DNA of 64,000 nt. Source: Pseudomonas sp. LB-090624 (GTDB lineage: Bacteria; Pseudomonadota; Gammaproteobacteria; Pseudomonadales; Pseudomonadaceae). Below are positions 7,736 through 18,750 of this stretch, in pieces. Location: positions 54,453 through 118,452 of the forward strand of contig NZ_QJRL01000014.1 of assembly GCF_003205205.1 (NCBI RefSeq), in the 5' to 3' direction. How positions within the stretch are numbered: the stretch's first letter is position 1; every line of letters begins with the position of its first letter. Both the position numbers and the translations under genes were made by a program. The notes beneath the pieces are model-generated. The model was not told the origin of the DNA, did no database searches, and worked only from the letters and a program-made list of their open reading frames with translations.

Positions 7736-8224
7736 TTGCCAGCCAGGGAGTTTCACACAAAAACGACAAGGACTGTTCAATGCCTCATACGGAAGCTGCC
7801 TACCTGGATTCAAGCGCGCAAGGCGAAGGTATCGACTAGCCTATTCTGCGTGACGGCTGCACCAATCATTGGCTTTTATGACGGCATCTTCGGCCCTGGA
7901 GTCGGCTCGTTCTTCATGCTGGCCTGCGTGGTCCTCTTGGGCCAGCACCTCATTCAAGCCGTATGCACCAGCAAGCTTTTGAACGCAGCCTGTAACCTAG
8001 GCGCATTGTCAGTCTTTTCTCTAAGAAGGGCGATCATCTGGCCGCTGGCGCTGGCAATGGCGCTCGCCGCCTTTCTGGGCGCGCAATTGGGGGCACGCTG
8101 CGCAGTACGCTTCGGCTCACGCCTCATAAAACCGCTGCTGGTCAGCGGCTGCTGCATCATGGCACTCAAACTGCTGCTCGATACCGGCAACCCGCTCGGC
8201 GAATGGCTCAACCAGTTCTTCTAG
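7736..8224 (+). pseudogene. Truncated TSUP (TauE/SafE) family permease, C-terminal half only
   Basis: The reading frame holds one TSUP repeat: a glycine-rich entry motif (GFYDGIFGPGVGSF) followed by about four hydrophobic helices. Complete TauE/SafE proteins are about 250 residues with two such repeats; here the first half is absent and no N-terminal homologue is visible in any frame back to 7522. The frame opens only with TTG 7736 or GTG 7850, neither with a convincing ribosome site. I read it as a remnant of a sulfite/sulfonate-type anion exporter. It could still be expressed as a half-transporter, since its stop lies only eight bases from the hydrolase gene. Confidence 0.6.
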
Positions 8225-8232
8225 AGAGCACC

Positions 8233-9078
8233 ATGCACATTCAAAAGGCTTCCCCGCAGCGCGTGAAGTGGCAGTTTGACGAGCCCGCCCCGGGCAAAGA
8301 GCTGTTCATCAATGAAGTCTTTGAAAACTACCAGCAACAGGCGCGATTGCTGTTACCTGATATCGAGCGCGCAGCCCCCGCATTCGTTTTGGGGGGCGCG
8401 CGTTCGGACTTTACCCGGCTCAACCCACTGCTTTATCGCCTGCAAACCGCAGGCATTGGTTCACTCACTGGCAATCTGTCAGGTCATAGCCTCGCCAGCG
8501 AGCCAGGCGCAATGGCGCCGTCACTGGCTACGAACCTTGATGAAGCAAAGCGTTTCCACGCGCATATCGCGCCTCGATGCCGAACGCTCATCGGCCACAG
8601 CCTTGGCGCGGCAATTACGCTTAAGCTTGCAGCACAGTTGCCACAAGTGGACAGCATCGTATTGATCTGCCCTGCAGTTTATCCAGACGATGCCCACCAG
8701 GCGCCGTTCGGCCCGGCATTCACTGCCGCCATCAACAAGCCTTTCGGTTTTCTGGAGAGCGATAGCTACACCTTCCTCAACCAGTTTCGTGGAAGAGTAT
8801 TGATGGTGATCGGCGAGTACGACGGGCTCAACTCCCAGAGATTCGGCAAAGGCCCCGGCACCAGCGCTGGCAATTTGTGGCTTGCTGGCACTGAACGCTA
8901 CAGCCCGATTCCTGAAGAAGTTACCCTCGCCTTGATGCGAGCAGTTTCAGCGGCGCGTTTGCAATGCCTGTTTCTTACCGACTGCGACCATGGCATCGCA
9001 GCTCATTTGCGCAGTACTCCAACAATAGCGGACCAGGTTGCGGACGCAGTAGTATCGTTCATCCTCGACAGTGCTTAA
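8233..9078 (+). CDS. Alpha/beta hydrolase
   Basis: This 281-residue soluble protein has a serine hydrolase triad readable in sequence: nucleophile elbow GHSLG (Ser123), acid in GEYDG (Asp197) and His253 in CDHGI. The spacing fits alpha/beta hydrolases of the serine aminopeptidase/lysophospholipase kind. No signal peptide is seen, so it is probably cytoplasmic. A second GHSLA at residues 84-88 is too early to be the elbow. It begins eight bases after the TSUP remnant and was probably co-transcribed with it. The substrate is unknown. Confidence 0.85.
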   Translation: MHIQKASPQRVKWQFDEPAPGKELFINEVFENYQQQARLLLPDIERAAPAFVLGGARSDFTRLNPLLYRLQTAGIGSLTGNLSGHSLASEPGAMAPSLATNLDEAKRFHAHIAPRCRTLIGHSLGAAITLKLAAQLPQVDSIVLICPAVYPDDAHQAPFGPAFTAAINKPFGFLESDSYTFLNQFRGRVLMVIGEYDGLNSQRFGKGPGTSAGNLWLAGTERYSPIPEEVTLALMRAVSAARLQCLFLTDCDHGIAAHLRSTPTIADQVADAVVSFILDSA

Positions 9079-9089
9079 GGCGTTTAGCA

Positions 9090-9899
9090 TTACTCGATCT
9101 CGAACAGACCATTGCGCAACGGCCCCACGCTCAACCGCTCGCGCACATCGTCATCTATACGAGGATCATCCGGCCGGTACAGTTTCACCTGCCGGTAGGC
9201 ATTGATGCGATTGATCTCCTCGCCCAGGTACTCCCACACCACCCGGGTACAGGCCGGGTTGCGCCGGTCGCCGCTGGAGACACCGGCCTTCAGCCCGTTC
9301 AGGCGGGTGATGCGGCTTTTGAAGCTGGGAATGAGAATGGTCTGACTCATCTCGTTGAAGGTCAGCGACTCATAGTCGATGAGGAACACTCGGTCCTGCA
9401 GCTGGAATGCCGCGCCCAGGTAGCGGCAACGGACTTCGGCATGCTGGTCGGTAGCGCTGGAACGCTCTTGACGCTCCTGGCGCTCGAACAGGAAGCGGCC
9501 GCGCTCTTCCCACAGGTGCACCAGCGACACCAGGATCGTGCCCGGTACCGACATGCAGTTGGAATACTCGAAGTAGTAACCGCAATAGCGCGACAAGTTA
9601 CCGGCGTGCTCATGCAGCGGGCGGAACAGCTCGCTGATTGGATCGCTGGGCTGCTCGGTCAGCGTCGACACGCGGGCACCGATCAGGCGGGCGAACTGAT
9701 CGGCTGGCAGGTTCAGCTCGTAATCTTCGACGCCGAAGAAATCGCCGATGCGTTTGAGGTTGAAAGCCGTCGGACGGCTCTGCCCGCTCAGGTACTTGTT
9801 GAACTGTGCCCGGTTGATCGAAAGCTGGCGGCAAACTTCGGAAATAGAGCGGTAGTGGCTGCAGGCCAGTTTCAGATTGGTAGCGAAATGATCGCTCAT
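9090..9899 (-). CDS. XRE-type helix-turn-helix protein with long C-terminal domain
   Basis: The 269-residue protein has an N-terminal helix-turn-helix at about residues 18-42 (ISEVCRQLSINRAQFNKYLSG), the rest of an XRE-like domain up to about residue 60, and then a C-terminal domain of about 200 residues with no motif I recognise. The latter is rich in aromatic and Arg residues and looks like a sensory beta-rich fold. It is probably a transcriptional regulator. It is divergent from the AgcS symporter gene (178 bases between start codons), which makes that gene a candidate target, but no operator can be identified by eye. Confidence 0.85.
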   Translation of the reverse strand: MSDHFATNLKLACSHYRSISEVCRQLSINRAQFNKYLSGQSRPTAFNLKRIGDFFGVEDYELNLPADQFARLIGARVSTLTEQPSDPISELFRPLHEHAGNLSRYCGYYFEYSNCMSVPGTILVSLVHLWEERGRFLFERQERQERSSATDQHAEVRCRYLGAAFQLQDRVFLIDYESLTFNEMSQTILIPSFKSRITRLNGLKAGVSSGDRRNPACTRVVWEYLGEEINRINAYRQVKLYRPDDPRIDDDVRERLSVGPLRNGLFEIE

Positions 9900-10076
9900 G
9901 TCAGGAATCCAGGTGACGCGAATGACGCCATTGTAGCATCAGGTCGCATCAAGTCAGAGCAATCCGCGAAATTGTAACCTCTCTTGTCATGGCCAACCAT
10001 GCGCCCAACGAATAGCGGTGCGCCTGCCGTCCGCTGGTCTTTCCACACGAAGAATAAGAATCGAGGTCATTTTCCA

Positions 10077-11519
10077 ATGCTCGAAGTACTCAACGATTTC
10101 CTTTCCGGGAAACTCCTCATCGTGCTGATCGTAGGGCTGGGTAGCTATTTCACCATCCGCTCCCGCTTCGTCCAGTTCCGCCATTTCGGCCACATGTTCG
10201 CTGTATTCAAGGAATCGCTGCGTGGCCAGGCAGGCCAGCTGAGCTCCTTCCAGGCCCTTATGCTGAGCCTGGCCGGCCGCGTGGGCGCCGGCAACATCGC
10301 CGGTGTCGGTATCGCAGTCACCCTGGGTGGCCCAGGTGCGGTGTTCTGGATGTGGGTCACCGCACTGGTCGGCATGTCCAGCAGCTTCTTCGAATGTACC
10401 CTGGCCCAGGTGTACAAACGCGCTGATGGCGACGGCCTGTACCGTGGCGGCCCGGCCTACTACATCCAGCACGGCCTGAAGCTGAAAAGCATGGCCATCG
10501 TGTTCTCGATCTTGCTGCTGGTCACCTACGGCTTCGCCTTCATCGGCCTGCAGTCGTACACCGTGACCCACTCGCTGCAGAACGCCTTTGACTTTGCCCC
10601 AAGCCACACCGGTCTCGTTCTGGCCGTGCTGCTGGCTGTCACCTTCATCGGTGGCATCAAGCGCATCGCTGCAGTGTCGGACCTGCTGGTACCGGTCAAG
10701 ACCCTGGCCTACATTGGCGTGACCCTGTATGTGATCGGCACCCAGATCGAACACGTGCCGGCCATGCTGGAAACCATCTTCAAGAGCGCCTTCGGCCTCG
10801 ACCCAGCCTTCGGCGGCCTGCTCGGCAGCGCCATCGTCATGGGTGTGAAGCGTGGTGTGTTCGCCAACGAAGCAGGCCTGGGCAGTGCACCGAACGTCGC
10901 CGCCGTGGCGGCCGTGAAACACCCTGGCGCGCAGGGCGTGGTCCAGGCGTTCAGCGTGTTCCTCGACACCTTCGTGATCTGCACCTGCACCGCACTGCTG
11001 ATCTTGCTGTCGGGCTTCTACACCCCAGGCTTTGAAGGTGACGGAATTGTCCTGACCCAGAACTCGCTGGCCGCCGTGGTCGGTGACTGGGGCCGTGTGT
11101 TCGTCAGCGTGGCGCTGTCGCTGTTCGTGTTCACCTGCATCCTCTACAACTACTACCTGGGCGAAAACAGCCTGCAGTTCCTCAGCCGCAACCGCGTGGT
11201 GCTGATGGTGTTCCGTGGCCTGGTACTGGCACTGGTGGTATGGGGTTCGATGCAGGACCTGTCGACCGTGTTCGCCTTCGCCGACATCACCATGACCTGC
11301 CTGGCGTTCGTCAACCTGATAGCCCTGGCCCTGCTGTTCAAGGTGGGTCTGCGGGTAATGCGCGACTACGACGACCAGCGCAAGGCCGGCGTCCAGCAAC
11401 CCGTGTTCGACTCGACCAAGTTCGCCGACCTGGACCTGGATCGCAACGCCTGGCCTGCCAACCCGCAGGTGGAAACAGCCGCTGACAAAGCCGTTGGCCA
11501 AGCTCAGCCGCAGCGCTGA
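10077..11519 (+). CDS. AgcS family sodium/alanine (glycine) symporter
   Basis: The 480-residue inner-membrane protein has about ten to eleven hydrophobic helices and the AgcS signature near residues 73-115 (GAGNIAGVGIAVTLGGPGAVFW, SSFFECTLAQVYK). The family imports alanine or glycine with sodium or protons. The start at ATG 10077 has GAGG ten bases upstream and gives a normal N-terminus (MLEVLNDFLSGKLL); the open frame extends further upstream without a good start. A terminator follows at 11535-11562. With the asparaginase gene behind it, it forms a small amino-acid uptake and catabolism neighbourhood. Confidence 0.93.
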   Translation: MLEVLNDFLSGKLLIVLIVGLGSYFTIRSRFVQFRHFGHMFAVFKESLRGQAGQLSSFQALMLSLAGRVGAGNIAGVGIAVTLGGPGAVFWMWVTALVGMSSSFFECTLAQVYKRADGDGLYRGGPAYYIQHGLKLKSMAIVFSILLLVTYGFAFIGLQSYTVTHSLQNAFDFAPSHTGLVLAVLLAVTFIGGIKRIAAVSDLLVPVKTLAYIGVTLYVIGTQIEHVPAMLETIFKSAFGLDPAFGGLLGSAIVMGVKRGVFANEAGLGSAPNVAAVAAVKHPGAQGVVQAFSVFLDTFVICTCTALLILLSGFYTPGFEGDGIVLTQNSLAAVVGDWGRVFVSVALSLFVFTCILYNYYLGENSLQFLSRNRVVLMVFRGLVLALVVWGSMQDLSTVFAFADITMTCLAFVNLIALALLFKVGLRVMRDYDDQRKAGVQQPVFDSTKFADLDLDRNAWPANPQVETAADKAVGQAQPQR

Positions 11520-11534
11520 TATCCTCCCCTGCCC

Positions 11535-11562
11535 AAGCCGCCCCGTCCGTGGGCGGCTTTTC
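11535..11562 (+). terminator. Rho-independent terminator of the symporter gene
   Basis: AGCCGCCC and GGGCGGCT pair around a short loop and are followed by TTTTCT. Confidence 0.85.
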
Positions 11563-11588
11563 TCCGCTCACCGCTACGGATGCTTTCC

Positions 11589-12578
11589 ATGCGTGCAGTC
11601 AAGAATCTTCTCGTTCTCTATACCGGTGGCACCATCGGCATGCTCGAAACCCCCGAAGGCCTGGCGCCGGCCGGTGGCTTCGAAGCGCGAATGCGTGAAC
11701 ACTTCGCCCAGATGGCCGATGCGCCCCAGGTGCAATGGACCCTGCAAGAGCTGAACCCGCTGCTCGACAGCGCCAACATGCAACAGCACAACTGGCTGGC
11801 GATGCGCGATGCCATCGTCACCGCAGTGGATGTGGCTGGCCATGATGGCGTGCTGGTGCTGCATGGCACCGACAGCATGGCCTACAGTGCAGCGGCATTG
11901 TCGTTCCTGCTGCTGGGCCTGCCAGCACCGGTGCTGATTACCGGCTCGATGTTGCCGGCCGGCGCCCCTGGCAGCGATGCCTGGCCCAACCTGTGTGGTG
12001 CGCTGCGCCAGTTCGAACAAGGCGTGGAAGATGGCGTGCAGCTGTACTTCCATGGTCAGTTGCTGCATGGCTGCCGGGCTTCGAAACTGCGAAGCGAGGC
12101 GTTCGATGCGTTCGTTGCACTGCCGCGCCATCGCGGCAGTGAGCGGGCCGAGGCAATCCCCGCCGAGCTTGGCTACAAGCAGCCACGTCAGCCGGTCAAC
12201 CTGGCTGTATTGCCGGTATTCCCAGGCTTGCAGGCCGGGCACCTGCAAGGTGTGCTGGACAGTGGTGTGCAAGGCTTGCTGCTGGAGTGCTATGGCAGCG
12301 GTACCGGGCCGTCGGACGACTTGCCGTTGCTGGAGGTGTTGCGTGCGGCGCGTCAGCGCGGTGTGCTCCTGGCGGCGATCAGCCAATGCCCTGAAGGCTC
12401 GGTGGTGTTCGATACCTATGCCGCAGGTAACCGACTGCGTGGCGCTGGGCTGGTCAGCGGTGGTGGCATGACCCGCGAGGCGGCGCTGGGCAAGATGCTC
12501 GCGTTGCTGGGAGCTGGGCTGGATGTAGATGCCGCAGAACAGTGGTTTGCGCTGGATCTGTGCGGCGAGCGGGCTTAG
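11589..12578 (+). CDS. ansA: L-asparaginase, type I (cytoplasmic)
   Basis: This 329-residue enzyme hydrolyses asparagine to aspartate and ammonia. Both catalytic threonine motifs are visible: LYTGGTIGM at residues 11-19 and HGTDSM about 80 residues later. It has no signal peptide, and the N-terminal and C-terminal length fit the cytoplasmic type I enzyme rather than the secreted type II. ATG 11589 is preferred; an in-frame ATG three codons earlier (11580) is possible. It is preceded by the symporter terminator, so it has its own promoter or depends on read-through. The next feature is tRNA-Sec on the opposite strand. Confidence 0.9.
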   Translation: MRAVKNLLVLYTGGTIGMLETPEGLAPAGGFEARMREHFAQMADAPQVQWTLQELNPLLDSANMQQHNWLAMRDAIVTAVDVAGHDGVLVLHGTDSMAYSAAALSFLLLGLPAPVLITGSMLPAGAPGSDAWPNLCGALRQFEQGVEDGVQLYFHGQLLHGCRASKLRSEAFDAFVALPRHRGSERAEAIPAELGYKQPRQPVNLAVLPVFPGLQAGHLQGVLDSGVQGLLLECYGSGTGPSDDLPLLEVLRAARQRGVLLAAISQCPEGSVVFDTYAAGNRLRGAGLVSGGGMTREAALGKMLALLGAGLDVDAAEQWFALDLCGERA

Positions 12579-12612
12579 GGTTCACCCTTGAGGCTTTCTT
12601 TGCGGGTAAAAA

Positions 12613-12708
12613 TGGCGGAAGGCAGCGGGAGTCGAACCTGCCCGGGAACGGCTGCCGTCCCCAACCGGGTTTGAAGCCCGGCCGCGCCACCGGGCGCGAT
12701 TGCCTTCC
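12613..12708 (-). tRNA. selC: tRNA-Sec (anticodon UCA), selC
   Basis: This is a 96-base tRNA with an eight-base acceptor arm start (GGAAGGCA), an anticodon loop CTTCAAA giving TCA, a long variable arm and an encoded CCA end. The length and the extra-long acceptor/variable arms are diagnostic of bacterial selenocysteine tRNA. It reads in the same direction as selA and selB and lies six bases after the selB stop, so it may be processed from the same transcript. It decodes the in-frame UGA of fdoG in this window. Confidence 0.96.
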
Positions 12709-12714
12709 TTGAAC

Positions 12715-16067
<3,353 letters not shown>

Positions 16068-16160
16068 CTACCTTGGACTGATCCGTTGTCTGTTCCGGCC
16101 CTTTCGCGGCCATGCCCACTCGCACAGGATCGTCTGCAAGTCTTGAGGCCTGCAGGTCTT

Positions 16161-16186
16161 TGTGGGAGCGGGTTTACCCGCGAACA
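16161..16186. repeat. REP element
   Basis: TGTGGGAGCGGGTTTACCCG followed by CGAACA matches the common P. putida REP unit with its imperfect GCGGGT/ACCCGC palindrome. It is intergenic between fdhE and selA. Confidence 0.75.
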
Positions 16187-16221
16187 AGGCGACTCGGTAC
16201 TTCAGTGTAGACACTCACCCA

Positions 16222-17142
16222 CTACCCAGGCGCAAGCATCAGGTTGGGTGCCAGGCGGTGGAAGCCCTCCTCGTCCAGGCGCATGTCCAGCGCCAGGCTG
16301 GCCAGGTCGTCGGCCAGCGGTTCGGCCAGCGCATCGTTCTCCAGGTAATTCTGCTTCAGATAGCTCTCGCAACCCGGGCAGCACTCGGCCCGCAGCGGCG
16401 CCTTGCCCGGCGCATGGCGGTCATCTTCAAGGCTGGTGTAACGCAAATCCTTGCTTGAATCGCAGTACACGCACTTGACCCGCACCACATGCCACTCACA
16501 GGCACATAACGAACAGGCCAGGTAACGCAGCCCATTGTGCTTGCCGCGGTTGCGCACCACGCCGGCCATCGCCGGCGCACCACAAGCCGGGCACTGGGCC
16601 AGGCTACTTGCTGGCTTGAGCTCGGGTGTGGGCAGCGCCAGCAGCCAGCTTGACCATGCAGCCTGCAGCGCGGCGCCAAGGAACGGCACCAGCGCCGCCG
16701 GCACCGCATCGTATTGGCCTGCGAGCAAGGCAACGCCCCACCCCTTGCGCTGATTTTCATCACTGCTGCGCAGCACGTGCAAAGCCTCGCCCAGCGGGCC
16801 AGTAGTTTCCCCACGCAACTGCTCGAGAAGGGCCTGCAACCAGACCAGCCACGGGCCCTCACGAACCAGGCTGTCAGCCGCCAGCGGCGGCAAACCATGA
16901 CTTATGCACAGGCGCTGGCGTTCCTCGGCTACGGGTAGGTCGCCAGGAGGGTTATCCACAAGCTGCTGTTGAATCCGGCAAAGCCGCGCGATCAACTGCA
17001 GGTAGTCGCCAAGGGCATTGCCGTGTGCCAGTTGCTCCAGGCGCGCAGCGCGCAGATCGAACAGGTTGGCAGGAGGCAGGTGGAGAAACGGCGGCATCAC
17101 CGCCGACGCTTCAATCTGCCCGGGTTCGAGTATCGTGCTCAA
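16222..17142 (-). CDS. fdhE: Formate dehydrogenase accessory protein FdhE
   Basis: The 306-residue cytoplasmic protein is needed for maturation of respiratory formate dehydrogenases. Four CxxC pairs in the C-terminal half (CPAC, CSLC, CVYC, CPGC) form the rubredoxin-like iron sites known for FdhE. The start ATG 17142 lies four bases after the fdoI stop, so the gene is in the fdo operon. It has no signal peptide. In other bacteria FdhE interacts with the Tat-exported catalytic subunit, here FdoG, which carries a twin-arginine leader. Confidence 0.95.
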   Translation of the reverse strand: MSTILEPGQIEASAVMPPFLHLPPANLFDLRAARLEQLAHGNALGDYLQLIARLCRIQQQLVDNPPGDLPVAEERQRLCISHGLPPLAADSLVREGPWLVWLQALLEQLRGETTGPLGEALHVLRSSDENQRKGWGVALLAGQYDAVPAALVPFLGAALQAAWSSWLLALPTPELKPASSLAQCPACGAPAMAGVVRNRGKHNGLRYLACSLCACEWHVVRVKCVYCDSSKDLRYTSLEDDRHAPGKAPLRAECCPGCESYLKQNYLENDALAEPLADDLASLALDMRLDEEGFHRLAPNLMLAPG

Positions 17143-17146
17143 GCGC

Positions 17147-17803
17147 TCATCCTTCTTTTCGTCCGTGATTGCCCGGCGTCTTGTCGCCGGTCACTTCGCG
17201 GTACCACAACTCATGGTGCTTGCGGGCCCAGGCACGGCTGACCCAGCCGTGCAGCATGGCGCCGATCGAGCCTTTGATCCAGATACCGGCGTAGATGTGC
17301 ACGATGATGCTGAGGATCAGCACGAACGCCGCCAGTGCGTGCAACAACGCCGACAGGCGAATGACTTCGATGCCGAACCAATGGCTGAAATACGCGCGCC
17401 AGATCACCACGCCACTCACCAGCAGCACCAGCATGCACACCAGCAGCGTCCAGAACAGCAGCTTCTGGCCAGCATTGTATTTGCCGACTGGCGGTACGCC
17501 CTCCTCCTCGTTGCGCATCACCCGGTCCACCCGGCGCAGCCACAGGCGGTCATTGGCGGTGATGAAGTTGGCCCGCCAGAAGCGCAGCACCAGGCCGAGG
17601 AAGAACACGAACATCGCCACCCCGATGAAAGGGTGCAGGATGCGTGTCCACGGCCCGCCGCCGAACAGGTTGCTGAGCCAGAACAGCGCCGGGTGGAACA
17701 GCGCCAGCCCCGACAGCCCGGCGAGAATGAACAGGATCGCCACCACCCAGTGGTTACTGCGCTCATTGGCGTTGTAGCGCAGGATCGGTTTGTTGTCGTT
17801 CAT
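17147..17803 (-). CDS. fdoI: Formate dehydrogenase, cytochrome b556 subunit (gamma)
   Basis: This 218-residue inner-membrane protein with four transmembrane helices (about residues 18-38, 52-75, 112-135 and 150-172) binds two b hemes and passes electrons from FdoH to quinone. Conserved histidines are present in the first and last helices (SNHW, LHALAAF, IVHIYAG). It overlaps the fdoH stop by four bases (ATGA). The order fdoG-fdoH-fdoI-fdhE is the standard respiratory formate dehydrogenase operon. Confidence 0.95.
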   Translation of the reverse strand: MNDNKPILRYNANERSNHWVVAILFILAGLSGLALFHPALFWLSNLFGGGPWTRILHPFIGVAMFVFFLGLVLRFWRANFITANDRLWLRRVDRVMRNEEEGVPPVGKYNAGQKLLFWTLLVCMLVLLVSGVVIWRAYFSHWFGIEVIRLSALLHALAAFVLILSIIVHIYAGIWIKGSIGAMLHGWVSRAWARKHHELWYREVTGDKTPGNHGRKEG

Positions 17804-18750
17804 GGCCGCTGCTCCCCTTGCCCACCGGGCTTGGTCGGATCATAGACATGCACCGCTGGGTCTACCTGATGCACGCTTGGGTCTGGCGTGGCCGGGTGCT
17901 CATCCTCCTCCACACGCTGTGGCCCGATTCGCACATAGTGGAAGAACCCCGCCAGTACTGCTGCGCCCATCGCCAACAGCGCCAGCGGCTTGGTAAAGCC
18001 TTTCCACAACCCCACCAGCGGGCTGATCACCGGCTGGTCCGGCAGGCCGGCGTACAACTTCGGCGTGTCGGCATGGTGCAACACGTACATCACATGGGTG
18101 CCCCCGACGCCGTCCGGGTCATACAGCCCGGCATTGTCGTAGCCGCGCGACTTGAGGTCGACGATGCGCTCGGCCGCATGCACTTTCATCTCGTCCTTGC
18201 TGCCGAACACGATTGCCCCGGTCGGGCAGGTCTTCACGCAGGCGGGCTCCAGGCCCACGGTCACGCGGTCGGAACACAGGGTGCACTTGTACGCCTTGTG
18301 GTCCTTCTGCGAGATGCGCGGGATATTGAACGGGCAGCCAGTGATGCAGTAACCACAACCGATGCAGTGGTCCTGATTGAAGTCGACGATGCCATTGGCG
18401 TGCTTGATGATTGCCCCCGGGCTTGGGCAGGCTTTCAGGCACCCGGGCTCGGCGCAGTGCATGCAGCCGTCCTTGCGAATCAACCATTCCAGGTTGCCAT
18501 CGTCGCGCTCGTGCTCGGTAAAACGCATCAAGGTCCAGGTCTCGGCGGTGAGGTCCTGGGGGTTGTCGTAGGTGCCGTGGTTGTGGCCGACCTCGTCACG
18601 CAGTTCGTTCCACTCCGAACACGCCACCTGGCAGGCCTTGCAGCCAATGCACTTGGTGGTGTCGATCAGCTTGGCGACTTCCTCCTGCTGGCGTACCGAG
18701 GGCGGTACGGTGGTGGTGGCCGAGCGGGCGATGATGTCTTGGCTGGCCAT
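17800..18750 (-). CDS. fdoH: Formate dehydrogenase, iron-sulfur subunit (beta)
   Basis: The 316-residue subunit has four ferredoxin-type cysteine groups ([43 protein letters not shown]...CVKTC), enough for four 4Fe-4S clusters. A single C-terminal membrane anchor ([19 protein letters not shown]) ties the periplasmic module to FdoI. Its ATG overlaps the fdoG stop by one base. It carries electrons from the molybdenum site in FdoG to the cytochrome. Confidence 0.96.
   Translation of the reverse strand: MASQDIIARSATTTVPPSVRQQEEVAKLIDTTKCIGCKACQVACSEWNELRDEVGHNHGTYDNPQDLTAETWTLMRFTEHERDDGNLEWLIRKDGCMHCAEPGCLKACPSPGAIIKHANGIVDFNQDHCIGCGYCITGCPFNIPRISQKDHKAYKCTLCSDRVTVGLEPACVKTCPTGAIVFGSKDEMKVHAAERIVDLKSRGYDNAGLYDPDGVGGTHVMYVLHHADTPKLYAGLPDQPVISPLVGLWKGFTKPLALLAMGAAVLAGFFHYVRIGPQRVEEDEHPATPDPSVHQVDPAVHVYDPTKPGGQGEQRP

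Noticed and set aside
9987..11501. Open frame of 504 codons opposite the AgcS symporter
   Set aside because: His/Gln-rich shadow translation; the symporter signature on the plus strand is clear.
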